Assembly (NCBI GenBank): GCA_947173485.1 | Contig: CAMWFH010000004.1 | Span: 113,767 to 155,369 of the forward strand | Source: an uncultured Clostridia bacterium | Lineage (GTDB): Bacteria; Bacillota; Clostridia; Oscillospirales; Oscillospiraceae | DNA length: 41,603 nucleotides | Direction of reading: 5' to 3' | Shown: positions 8,638 through 14,947 of the stretch, one piece after another | Layout: each line of letters begins with the position of its first letter | How positions within the stretch are numbered: position 1 is the stretch's first letter | Made by a program: the position numbers and the translations under genes | The notes under the pieces: generated by a model | Databases searched by the model: none | What the model was told of the DNA's origin: nothing | The model's input: only the letters and a program-made list of their open reading frames with translations

Positions 8638-9132
8638 TTAAGAGCCGCTCTCCTCCTCCAGCAGCTGGGCCAGGACGGCCCAGCGGGGGTCAGGCTCCTC
8701 CCGGCAGGTACAGGGACCCTCGTTCAGGTCCTTGCCGCACCTGGGGCAGAGGCCCTTGCAGTCCTCGGAGCAGAGGGTCTTCGTGTCCAGCGCCAGGAGA
8801 AAGACTGTTCTGGCCAGCTCTCCCAGGTCGAAGGCGCCGTTCTCCAGCAGGATGATCTCATCGTTCTCCTCGTCACAGATCTCCTCCGCCAGCAGGAAAT
8901 GGCCGGCGGCGGTCTTGGTAAGGGGGAACGCTTTCATACATCTGTCGCACACGGCGTCCAGCGGGGCGGAGGCCTCGAAGTCCAGGGTCAGCATCCCGGC
9001 GATATTCCGCGCCTCCCCGGCCACCTGGACAGGCTGCCGGCACCGCTGGTCCTCCTGGGAGAGATCCAAGGAGAAGCGGAAGGGGATGCTCTCCCCGGGG
9101 ACGTGCAGGATCTTTTTTACATCGAGCAGCAT
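8638..9132 (-). CDS. yceD: YceD/DUF177 family protein (23S rRNA accumulation factor family)
   Basis: A 164-residue DUF177 protein. It shows the family pattern of a beta-rich N-terminal half and a central CDRCMK pair. A C-terminal [17 protein letters not shown] cysteine cluster probably binds zinc. In other bacteria DUF177 proteins lie directly before rpmF and affect 23S rRNA accumulation; the same order is seen here. The ATG at 9132 has AGGTGG just upstream; an ATG at 9144 would also be in frame but lies in the ribosome-site region. Confidence 0.88.
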   Translation of the reverse strand: MLLDVKKILHVPGESIPFRFSLDLSQEDQRCRQPVQVAGEARNIAGMLTLDFEASAPLDAVCDRCMKAFPLTKTAAGHFLLAEEICDEENDEIILLENGAFDLGELARTVFLLALDTKTLCSEDCKGLCPRCGKDLNEGPCTCREEPDPRWAVLAQLLEEESGS

Positions 9133-9159
9133 ACTCCACCTCATAAACGACACGAACCT

Positions 9160-9188
9160 ATTATACTGGATGTTCTCCCCATTGTCAA
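9160..9188 (-). promoter_or_regulatory. Consensus promoter of yceD-rpmF
   Basis: On the minus strand TTGACA (9183-9188), exactly 17 bases, then TATAAT (9160-9165): a perfect match to the vegetative consensus at both boxes. The predicted start is near 9153, leaving a leader of only about 20 bases. Confidence 0.88.
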
Positions 9189-9325
9189 ATATTTTTTCAT
9201 GTTTTTTCTGCCTTTTTGTCCGGCTGTCCCGGACCGGGCGGCCGGAGGGGCGCCGCCGGACCAAAATTTTGGAAGATCTGGAGGGGGAGCTTTGTTACAA
9301 CTCTGTTACATTGACAAGTTTTTAC

Positions 9326-9354
9326 TTTACAGATGCTGAAAAATTACATATAAT
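9326..9354 (+). promoter_or_regulatory. ireB promoter
   Basis: TTTACA (9326-9331), 17 bases, TATAAT (9349-9354), reading towards ireB with a leader of about 70 bases. Confidence 0.75.
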
Positions 9355-9430
9355 AGGGACACAGTCTTTTTTATCCCATATCCCCCGCCGGGACCGAGAC
9401 AGGAGCAGCAAAGGAGGGTGGCTGAACGTT

Positions 9431-9679
9431 ATGGATGAATTTACCCGCAAGTATAATCTGGTGCGTGAGAAGGATGAAGAGATCCACCGGATCATGTCCA
9501 CCGTTTATCAGGCGCTCAAAGAGAAGGGCTACGATCCCATCAACCAGATCGTGGGCTATATCCTCTCTGGAGACCCGACCTATATCACCAATCACAACGG
9601 CGCCAGGACCCTGATCCGCAAGGTGGATCTGGACGAGTTTTTGCAGATCCTGGTGCGGGATTATCTAAAGCACTCCTAA
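9431..9679 (+). CDS. ireB: IreB family regulatory phosphoprotein (UPF0297)
   Basis: An 82-residue protein matching the IreB/UPF0297 family along its whole length, with [26 protein letters not shown] as the core (residues about 27-52). In Enterococcus, IreB is phosphorylated by the PASTA kinase IreK near its N-terminus and affects cephalosporin resistance. Here only one Thr (T5) lies in the extreme N-terminal segment. The ATG at 9431 is the first plausible start; AAGGAGGG is 12 bases upstream, a long spacing. In many Firmicutes the family sits beside ruvX (yqgF) and alaS-linked genes; here it stands alone between divergent yceD and convergent alr. Confidence 0.9.
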   Translation: MDEFTRKYNLVREKDEEIHRIMSTVYQALKEKGYDPINQIVGYILSGDPTYITNHNGARTLIRKVDLDEFLQILVRDYLKHS

Positions 9680-9690
9680 GGCAGCCGCAA

Positions 9691-9729
9691 AAAAGCGCCG
9701 GGGACCCTTCCAGGGTCTCCGGCGCTTTT
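9691..9729. terminator. Bidirectional terminator between ireB and alr
   Basis: A 17-bp stem beginning AAAAGCGCCGG pairs with an arm ending CCGGCGCTTTT around a five-base loop. A and T runs on both sides let it serve both converging genes. Confidence 0.88.
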
Positions 9730-9750
9730 CTTCTGTAAAAGTTCCTGCCT

Positions 9751-10905
9751 TTACAGCAATCGGAGGGAACGGTCCACCTCCCGCCCCTGGGAGAGGTACA
9801 CCCGGGGCACCCGCATACTCACCGCGCACACCAGCTCATGGGGGATGGTCCCCAGCAGCGCCGCCAGCTCGTCCGCGCTCTGGCGGGCCCCAAAGACCTC
9901 CACCTCGTCCCCCACCTTCACCGCCGGCAGGTCCGTCAGTTCCACCATGGTCATATCCATGCAGATCCGCCCTCGGATGGGGGCCCTGCCCTGGTCCGTC
10001 ACCACCGAAGCCCGGTTGGAGAGCCCACGGAACAGCCCGTCGGCGTAGCCGATAGGCAGCACGCCGATCCGGGTCCGCTGGGTGGTATGGAAGGTGCGGC
10101 CATAGCCGATATCCGTGCCGGGGTCATAGATCTTGATGGTGGAGACGGTGGTCTTGAGGCGCATGACGGGCCGCAGGCCCATCTCCACCGCCCCGGGGCC
10201 CACCCCGTAGAGGACGATGCCGGGCCGGACCATATCCAGGGCCATCTCCGGGTAGTGGGCCACCGCTCCGCTGTTGGCGCAGTGGCGCAGGGCGAAGGTA
10301 CAGCCATGGGCGGCTAAGTCCCCGATCACCTGCTGGAACAGGGCGAACTGCTCCCGGGTGTAGGCCTCCCCCTCCGGCAGGTCAGACACGGAGAAGTGGG
10401 TATAGATCCCCTCGGCGTCCAGCCCCGGCAGGGCGCAGGAGCGGCAGATCGCCTCGATGCCCCCGGCGTAGTGCCGCCCCCGGACCAAAAAGCCCAGCCG
10501 GGACATACCGGTGTCCACCTTGATATGGACCCGGAGGGTCCCGCCCAGGGCGGCGGCGGCCTGGCTGTACTCCACCGCCTTGGCCTCGGCGGAGACGGTC
10601 TGGGTGATGCCCGCCTCGATCAGGTCCCCCACCATGGACGGGGGAGTGTGTCCAAAGACCAGTATGGGGCCATCGATGCCCCCCTGGCGCAGCTCCCGAG
10701 CCTCGTCCAGGCTGGACACCGCCAGATAGACCGCCCCCAGCTCCTGGAGGACCCGTGCCACATGGACTGCCCCATGGCCGTAGGCATCCGCCTTCACCAC
10801 GCCCAGAAAGTCGGTCCCCGCCTGCCGGCGCAGGACGGCGCAGTTGTGGGCCAGGGCGTCTAAATCGATCTCAGCCCAGGTCCGCCGCAGAGCGTGCATC
10901 TCCAT
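9751..10905 (-). CDS. alr: Alanine racemase
   Basis: PLP-dependent conversion of L- to D-alanine for cell-wall synthesis and, in spores, for control of germination. The 384-residue length is normal for the family. The PLP lysine is K38 in VVKADAYGHG. The second catalytic base is the Tyr in IGYADGLFRG (Y287). The ATG at 10905 follows AGGAGGGG with good spacing; a second ATG lies at 10899. The start lies 35 bases inside the end of the preceding lipoprotein gene, a tight operon overlap. The linkage to a sporulation-type lipoprotein suggests it may be the germination-associated racemase (inference). Confidence 0.95.
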   Translation of the reverse strand: MEMHALRRTWAEIDLDALAHNCAVLRRQAGTDFLGVVKADAYGHGAVHVARVLQELGAVYLAVSSLDEARELRQGGIDGPILVFGHTPPSMVGDLIEAGITQTVSAEAKAVEYSQAAAALGGTLRVHIKVDTGMSRLGFLVRGRHYAGGIEAICRSCALPGLDAEGIYTHFSVSDLPEGEAYTREQFALFQQVIGDLAAHGCTFALRHCANSGAVAHYPEMALDMVRPGIVLYGVGPGAVEMGLRPVMRLKTTVSTIKIYDPGTDIGYGRTFHTTQRTRIGVLPIGYADGLFRGLSNRASVVTDQGRAPIRGRICMDMTMVELTDLPAVKVGDEVEVFGARQSADELAALLGTIPHELVCAVSMRVPRVYLSQGREVDRSLRLL

Positions 10906-11467
10906 CGTTCCCCTCCTCTGCCCCCTGGAAGGATGTGACGGTCACCTCGAAAAGGAGGACGCCGTCCTGCTCCATCTCACACCGCAGGGGGACGTTTTCT
11001 TCCGTGAACCAGACGGTATAGACCGCCTCTTCTGTCTCATAGGCCACCCGCAGGCAGTCCTGGTCCGCCAGCTCCTCCCAGCTCCGCTCGATCGGATAGC
11101 CGCTCTGGATGGCGGCGGCCATGGCGGGGAGGACCATCGCCGGACTGAGGCCCCGGCCCGCCAGGCTCCCCGCGTCCAGGACCATGTCCTGGTAGCTCAG
11201 CTGCATGGACTTGCCGTCCCAGGACGCCACCAGCCCTGCCAGGGCCTCCGGGGCCTCCACCACCACCACGGCGGCCTCCGCCGTCCAGGCGCAGGACAGG
11301 GTGTAGGCGCGGACCTCTCCGTCCATATGGCAGAGGACGTCCGCCTTGATCTCCGCCTCCGCCAGACCGCTCAGGGGCAGCTCCTCTTTCTCATCAAGGC
11401 CAGCCTTGTTGCCGCAGCCCGGCAGCAGGAACGCTATCAGCAGTGCAAAAAGCATCCATCTTTTCAC
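10871..11467 (-). CDS. Lipoprotein, GerS/YdcC-like (LolA-fold) candidate
   Basis: A 198-residue secreted lipoprotein. The signal peptide FALLIAFLLPGC ends in a lipobox with the lipidated Cys at residue 18. The rest is rich in beta-strand-like segments, as in LolA-type proteins. I do not recognise it by sequence alone. Its place between nnrD and alr matches Bacillus ydcC-alrA and Clostridioides gerS-alr2, where this slot holds a lipoprotein of LolA-like fold; GerS is needed for spore-cortex modification. Translation starts at GTG 11467 with AGGAG eight bases upstream. Its 3' end overlaps alr by 35 bases. Confidence 0.65.
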   Translation of the reverse strand: MKRWMLFALLIAFLLPGCGNKAGLDEKEELPLSGLAEAEIKADVLCHMDGEVRAYTLSCAWTAEAAVVVVEAPEALAGLVASWDGKSMQLSYQDMVLDAGSLAGRGLSPAMVLPAMAAAIQSGYPIERSWEELADQDCLRVAYETEEAVYTVWFTEENVPLRCEMEQDGVLLFEVTVTSFQGAEEGNDGDARSAADLG

Positions 11468-11515
11468 ATCTCCCGCTCCTTATCGTTTCGATCGCCCGCC
11501 GGTCCCGGCGCGGCC

Positions 11516-12355
11516 TCACAGCAGCACGGCCTTGATCGCCATGGGGAGATAGAACAGCAGGTCCTCCGGCGTGACGCAGTAGTCCGTCAGGTCCCGGGCC
11601 GCCAGGTCCCCCGCCAGCCCGTGGAGGTACACCGCCAGACACGCCGCGTCAAAGGCCGGCAGCTTCTGCCCCAGCAGGGACACCACCATGCCCGCTAAGA
11701 TATCTCCCGTGCCCCCCTTGGCCAGGGCGCTGCCGCCGGTGGTGTTCACCCGGCAGGCCCCCTCCGGCGAGGCCACCACCGTGCCGGGGCCCTTCAGCAC
11801 CACCACCGCGCCGGTCTCCGCCGCCAGCGCCAGAGCGCCGGCCTCCCGGCCCGCCGCCAGCGAGCCCCCCAGCCGGACGAACTCCCCCTGGTGGGGAGTC
11901 AGCACCGTGGGGCCCCGGCGGCGGCGTACTATATCCATATGCTCCGCTGCCGCGTTTATGCCATCGGCGTCCAGCACCAGAGGGACGCTCAGCCACTCCG
12001 CCAGCTCCATGGCCAGCTCCCGCAGCCGCTCCTCCCGGCCCAGCCCCGGTCCGATCAGGGCCGCGTCGGCCCCCAGCATCTTGGCCTTGGCGAGAAGGGC
12101 GGACAGGTTCTCCGGCAGCGGCGCGGCGATGGCGCTGCGGCACCGGGCCGCCACCACCGGCCAGACCTCTCGGGGCGTCTCCAGAAACACCAGCCCGCTG
12201 CCCATCCGGGCCGCCGCCTCGGCGGCGAACACCGGCGCGCCGGTGTAGTCCATGCAGCCCCCCAGGACGAACACCCGGCCAAAGGTGCCCTTGTGGCCCA
12301 TAGGGTCCCGCTCCGGCAGGAGGGCCTTGGCCAGCTCCCGATCGATGTACTCCAT
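11516..12355 (-). CDS. nnrD: ADP-dependent NAD(P)H-hydrate dehydratase (stand-alone NnrD domain)
   Basis: Repairs hydrated NADH and NADPH using ADP (or ATP) as the phosphoryl donor. The 279-residue protein is only the ribokinase-like dehydratase domain. Visible motifs are GTFGRVFVLGG near residue 25, LVLDADGINA, VLTPHQGEF, and the signature NTTGGSALAKGGTGDILAG near 210. The epimerase domain NnrE, often fused at the N-terminus, is absent here and not found nearby. The ATG at 12355 lies 7 bases after the ECF gene stop, so they share a transcript. The acpS-nnrD-lipoprotein-alr order is common in Firmicutes; acpS is missing here. Confidence 0.92.
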   Translation of the reverse strand: MEYIDRELAKALLPERDPMGHKGTFGRVFVLGGCMDYTGAPVFAAEAAARMGSGLVFLETPREVWPVVAARCRSAIAAPLPENLSALLAKAKMLGADAALIGPGLGREERLRELAMELAEWLSVPLVLDADGINAAAEHMDIVRRRRGPTVLTPHQGEFVRLGGSLAAGREAGALALAAETGAVVVLKGPGTVVASPEGACRVNTTGGSALAKGGTGDILAGMVVSLLGQKLPAFDAACLAVYLHGLAGDLAARDLTDYCVTPEDLLFYLPMAIKAVLL

Positions 12356-12362
12356 CGCCCTA

Positions 12363-12995
12363 TCACCGCCGCTTTTCCAGCGCCCGGCTCAAAGCCTTAC
12401 ACAGGGCCGAGGTCACCACCAGCCCCGCCAGGGCCTCCGCCACCGCGTTCACCGTCACGCTGGCCAGCAGGAAGCCGAAAAGGGCCAGTCCCCCTGTCGC
12501 GCCCGTGAAGCCCAGCATCGACTGGGCCACCGACAGCCACTCCTTTTGGAAGAGCAGGAAGTTGAGGGACATGTACAGGGCCGTGTTCAGCAGCGGCGCG
12601 GCCAGGCCGGCGATGACGAAGGTCACCAGGTCGCTGCCCAGCACCCGCTTCACGCCCCGGTAGATGAGCCCCGTCAGCAGTCCCACCAGCACCCGGGGGA
12701 CCACGCAGGCTATGAAGGAGCGCACCACGCTGACCTCCAGGAAAATCATACCCAAGGGACTGGAGAAGCTCTGGGAAAAGCTGGTCAGGCCGAACACCAG
12801 CCCCAGGATGGCCCCCGCTCCAGGGCCCAGGAACACCGCCCCGATGGCCACCGGCACGGTGATGAAGGTGATCTCCAGGGTGCCGATGCGCAGATAGCCC
12901 AGGGGGGTGAAGGCCATCAGGAGGATGATCGCGCTCAGGAGCGCCAGCTCGGTCAGCCGGCGGACGGAATCTCTTCTCATCTGTGGATACCTCAT
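12363..12995 (-). CDS. ECF transporter S component (substrate-binding membrane protein)
   Basis: A 210-residue membrane protein with about six hydrophobic helices and the S-component pattern: LTELALLSAIILLMAFTPLGYL in helix 1, then VPVAIGAVFLGPGAGAILGLVFGLTSF in the central helices, and a basic C-terminus. S components capture a vitamin or metal and dock on the shared ECF ATPase module, which is not in this window. The substrate is not clear from sequence; a pantothenate-type family is possible but unproven. It is first in the operon, with an extended -10 promoter just upstream. GGAG lies about six bases before ATG 12995. Confidence 0.85.
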   Translation of the reverse strand: MRYPQMRRDSVRRLTELALLSAIILLMAFTPLGYLRIGTLEITFITVPVAIGAVFLGPGAGAILGLVFGLTSFSQSFSSPLGMIFLEVSVVRSFIACVVPRVLVGLLTGLIYRGVKRVLGSDLVTFVIAGLAAPLLNTALYMSLNFLLFQKEWLSVAQSMLGFTGATGGLALFGFLLASVTVNAVAEALAGLVVTSALCKALSRALEKRR

Positions 12996-13034
12996 GCTTT
13001 CTCCGGCTGCCCCCAGCCGGATATTTGTTTTATC

Positions 13035-13063
13035 AGTATAGCACAGATCGGCAGGGTATCAAA
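13035..13063 (-). promoter_or_regulatory. Promoter of ECF-nnrD-lipoprotein-alr operon
   Basis: On the minus strand TTTGAT (13058-13063), 17 bases, then TATACT (13035-13040) preceded by TGC, an extended -10. A small GC hairpin (13003-13020) lies in the leader. Confidence 0.7.
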
Positions 13064-13128
13064 TAGTATTTGCGGCGATTTTGTCAACTCTTCTCCACGA
13101 GCTTTTTGTAAAATCTGCTTGCCGCCTC

Positions 13129-13157
13129 TTGCAATCTGCGCCGGGATGTGATATAAA
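13129..13157 (+). promoter_or_regulatory. Promoter of the T-box/pheST transcript
   Basis: TTGCAA (13129-13134), 17 bases, TATAAA (13152-13157) with TGA before the -10. The predicted start is near 13164, at the 5' end of the T-box leader. Confidence 0.75.
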
Positions 13158-13163
13158 AGCAGT

Positions 13164-13408
13164 GTTCAAATGCGTGGAACGGGAAAATAGCGATCCCATG
13201 GATCTAAGAGAGGGGCGGCCGCCGGCTGTGAGCCGCCCTGGTCCGTGCCGCTTGGTTCGCCCGGGAGCGGCCTCTGAGAGGGGGACGGCTGCCTCCGCCG
13301 TTACCGGAGGGAAGAGCGCGCGTCCCTTGTGGACGCGAATGTGGGTGGTACCGCGGAAGGGCCTGGCCTTTCGTCCCTGACTTAGGGGGCGATGGGCCTT
13401 TATTTTTG
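13164..13408 (+). ncRNA. T-box riboswitch, phenylalanine specifier
   Basis: A tRNA-sensing leader upstream of pheS-pheT. Stem I starts around AAATAGCGATCC, contains AGAGAG near 13206-13213, and has a GC-rich apical stem. The 3' side of its specifier loop reads GGTTCGCCCGGGAG, giving TTC (Phe) at 13256-13258. The conserved T-box GGGTGGTACCGCGG is at 13343-13356, where uncharged tRNA would pair with the antiterminator. The competing terminator hairpin (13366-13399) ends in TTTATTTTT. When Phe-tRNA is uncharged, read-through should switch on the downstream genes. Confidence 0.95.
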
Positions 13409-13422
13409 GAAAGCGAGGAAAA

Positions 13423-13842
13423 ATGATGGGTCACTACGATCCTTTTGCCCCCTCGGGCGGACCGGGACTGTTTGCGTTCTTCTTCATCCTGGTGTTCCTG
13501 CTGGTGATCGGCGTGTTCCTCTTTGTGCTGGTCGCGGGACTAAGGCAGTGGAGCCAAAATAACCGCTCCCCCCGGCTGACGGTGGGGGCCGTGGTGACAG
13601 GCAAGCGGACTCGTACTTCCACCCACCGCCACGGCGACCGCCATACGCGCCACACCTCCACCTGGTACTATGCGGCCTTTCAGGTGGAGAGCGGGGACCG
13701 GATGGAGTTTTCCGTCACCGGCATGGAGTACGGCCAGCTGGCCGAGGGGGACCAGGGCCAGCTCACTTTCCAGGGGACGAGATATCTGGGGTTCGAGCGA
13801 ACATCAACAAGTATCCATATCCAAAAAAGGAGTTTACTATGA
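13423..13842 (+). CDS. DUF2500-type membrane protein under T-box control
   Basis: A 139-residue protein with one strong N-terminal helix, GLFAFFFILVFLLVIGVFLFVLVAGL (about 14-39). A soluble domain follows that resembles DUF2500: RTSTHRHGDRHTRHTSTWYYAAFQVESGDRMEFSV, with several His. Members of this family are small single-helix membrane proteins of unknown function. The start at 13423 follows GAGGA and is only 15 bases after the T-box terminator. Its stop overlaps the pheS start (ATGA), so it is translationally coupled to pheS and must be induced by Phe limitation together with it. Confidence 0.75.
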   Translation: MMGHYDPFAPSGGPGLFAFFFILVFLLVIGVFLFVLVAGLRQWSQNNRSPRLTVGAVVTGKRTRTSTHRHGDRHTRHTSTWYYAAFQVESGDRMEFSVTGMEYGQLAEGDQGQLTFQGTRYLGFERTSTSIHIQKRSLL

Positions 13843-14864
13843 AAGAACAATTAGCGACTATCCGGACCGAGGCCCTGGCCGCCTTCGCCAGCGCCGGGAC
13901 TGCCGGAGACCTGGATGCCCTCCGGGTGAAGTATCTGGGCAAAAAGGGGGAGCTGACTGCGGTCCTGAAGCAGATGGGCAAGCTGACCCCCGAGGAGCGC
14001 CCCGCCATGGGAGCCCTGGCCAACGAGGTCCGCTCCGCTCTGGAGGGGGCCCTGGAGGCAGCATCTGAAAAGCTGGAGGCCGCCGCCCTGGCCCAGCGTC
14101 TCCGGGACGAGGCGGTGGACGTGACCATCCCCGGCAAGGCCGTGGCCCTGGGCCACCGGCACCCCATGTATATCGCCCTGGACGAGATCAAGGACATCTT
14201 CATCGGTATGGGATTCACCGTTCTGGACGGCCCGGAGGTGGAGCTGGCCTCCTACAACTTCGACAAGCTCAACGCCGAGGAGGGCCACCCCAGCCGGGAC
14301 TGGTCCGACACCTTCTACTTTGACGAGGACAGCCGGGTGATGCTCCGCTCCCAGACCTCCCCCATGCAGGTCCGGGCCATGGACACCATGCCCCTGCCCA
14401 TCCGCATCGTGGCCCCCGGCCGGGTCTACCGGAAGGACGAGGTGGACGCCACCCACTCCCCCATGTTCCACCAGGTGGAGGGCATGGTCATCGACCGGCA
14501 CATCACCATGGCGGACCTGAAGGGCACCTTGAACGCCATGGTGGAGCAGCTCTACGGCAAGGGCACCAAGACCCGGTTCCGCCCCCACCACTTCCCCTTC
14601 ACCGAGCCCAGCTGCGAGATGGACGTCCAGTGCCATAAGTGCGGCGGCGCGGGCTGCCCCACCTGCAAGGGCGAGGGCTGGATCGAGCTCCTGGGCGCGG
14701 GGATGATCCACCCCCATGTGCTGGAGATGGCGGGCATCGACCCGGAGGTCTGGTCCGGCTGGGCCTTCGGCATCGGCCTGGAGCGCACTGCCATGCGCCG
14801 GTTCAAGATCGCCGACCTGCGGCTGATCTTCGAGAACGATATGCGGTTTTTGGAGCAATTTTGA
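13839..14864 (+). CDS. pheS: Phenylalanyl-tRNA synthetase alpha subunit
   Basis: Catalytic subunit of the alpha2-beta2 enzyme that charges tRNA-Phe. At 341 residues it has the normal length. The N-terminal coiled coil (1-90) includes LRVKYLGKKGELTAVLKQMG. The class II motifs are HHFPFTEPS (motif 2 region) and GIGLERTAMRRF (motif 3). A CHKCGGAGCPTCKGEGW zinc-ribbon-like loop near 265-282 is found in many bacterial PheS. RBS AAAAAAGGAG lies before the ATG, which overlaps the preceding stop. Confidence 0.97.
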   Translation: MKEQLATIRTEALAAFASAGTAGDLDALRVKYLGKKGELTAVLKQMGKLTPEERPAMGALANEVRSALEGALEAASEKLEAAALAQRLRDEAVDVTIPGKAVALGHRHPMYIALDEIKDIFIGMGFTVLDGPEVELASYNFDKLNAEEGHPSRDWSDTFYFDEDSRVMLRSQTSPMQVRAMDTMPLPIRIVAPGRVYRKDEVDATHSPMFHQVEGMVIDRHITMADLKGTLNAMVEQLYGKGTKTRFRPHHFPFTEPSCEMDVQCHKCGGAGCPTCKGEGWIELLGAGMIHPHVLEMAGIDPEVWSGWAFGIGLERTAMRRFKIADLRLIFENDMRFLEQF

Positions 14865-14882
14865 TGCCCTCGCCGGGCGGGC

Positions 14883-14908
14883 GTTCCTTTTCTTGAAAGA
14901 AAAGGAAC
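14883..14908. repeat. Perfect 12-bp palindrome between pheS and pheT
   Basis: GTTCCTTTTCTT and AAGAAAAGGAAC are perfect inverted repeats with a two-base spacer, followed by CCAAAAGAACTTT. It has no U-tract on the plus strand, so it is not an obvious terminator. It may be a dispersed palindromic unit or an mRNA hairpin. Confidence 0.6.
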
Positions 14909-14947
14909 CAAAAGAACTTTAATGAAGTGTAATTAGGAGTTTTATCT

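Noticed and set aside
9311..9316. TTGACA upstream of ireB as its -35
   Set aside because: It is 32 bases from the TATAAT; TTTACA at 9326 has the correct 17-bp spacing.
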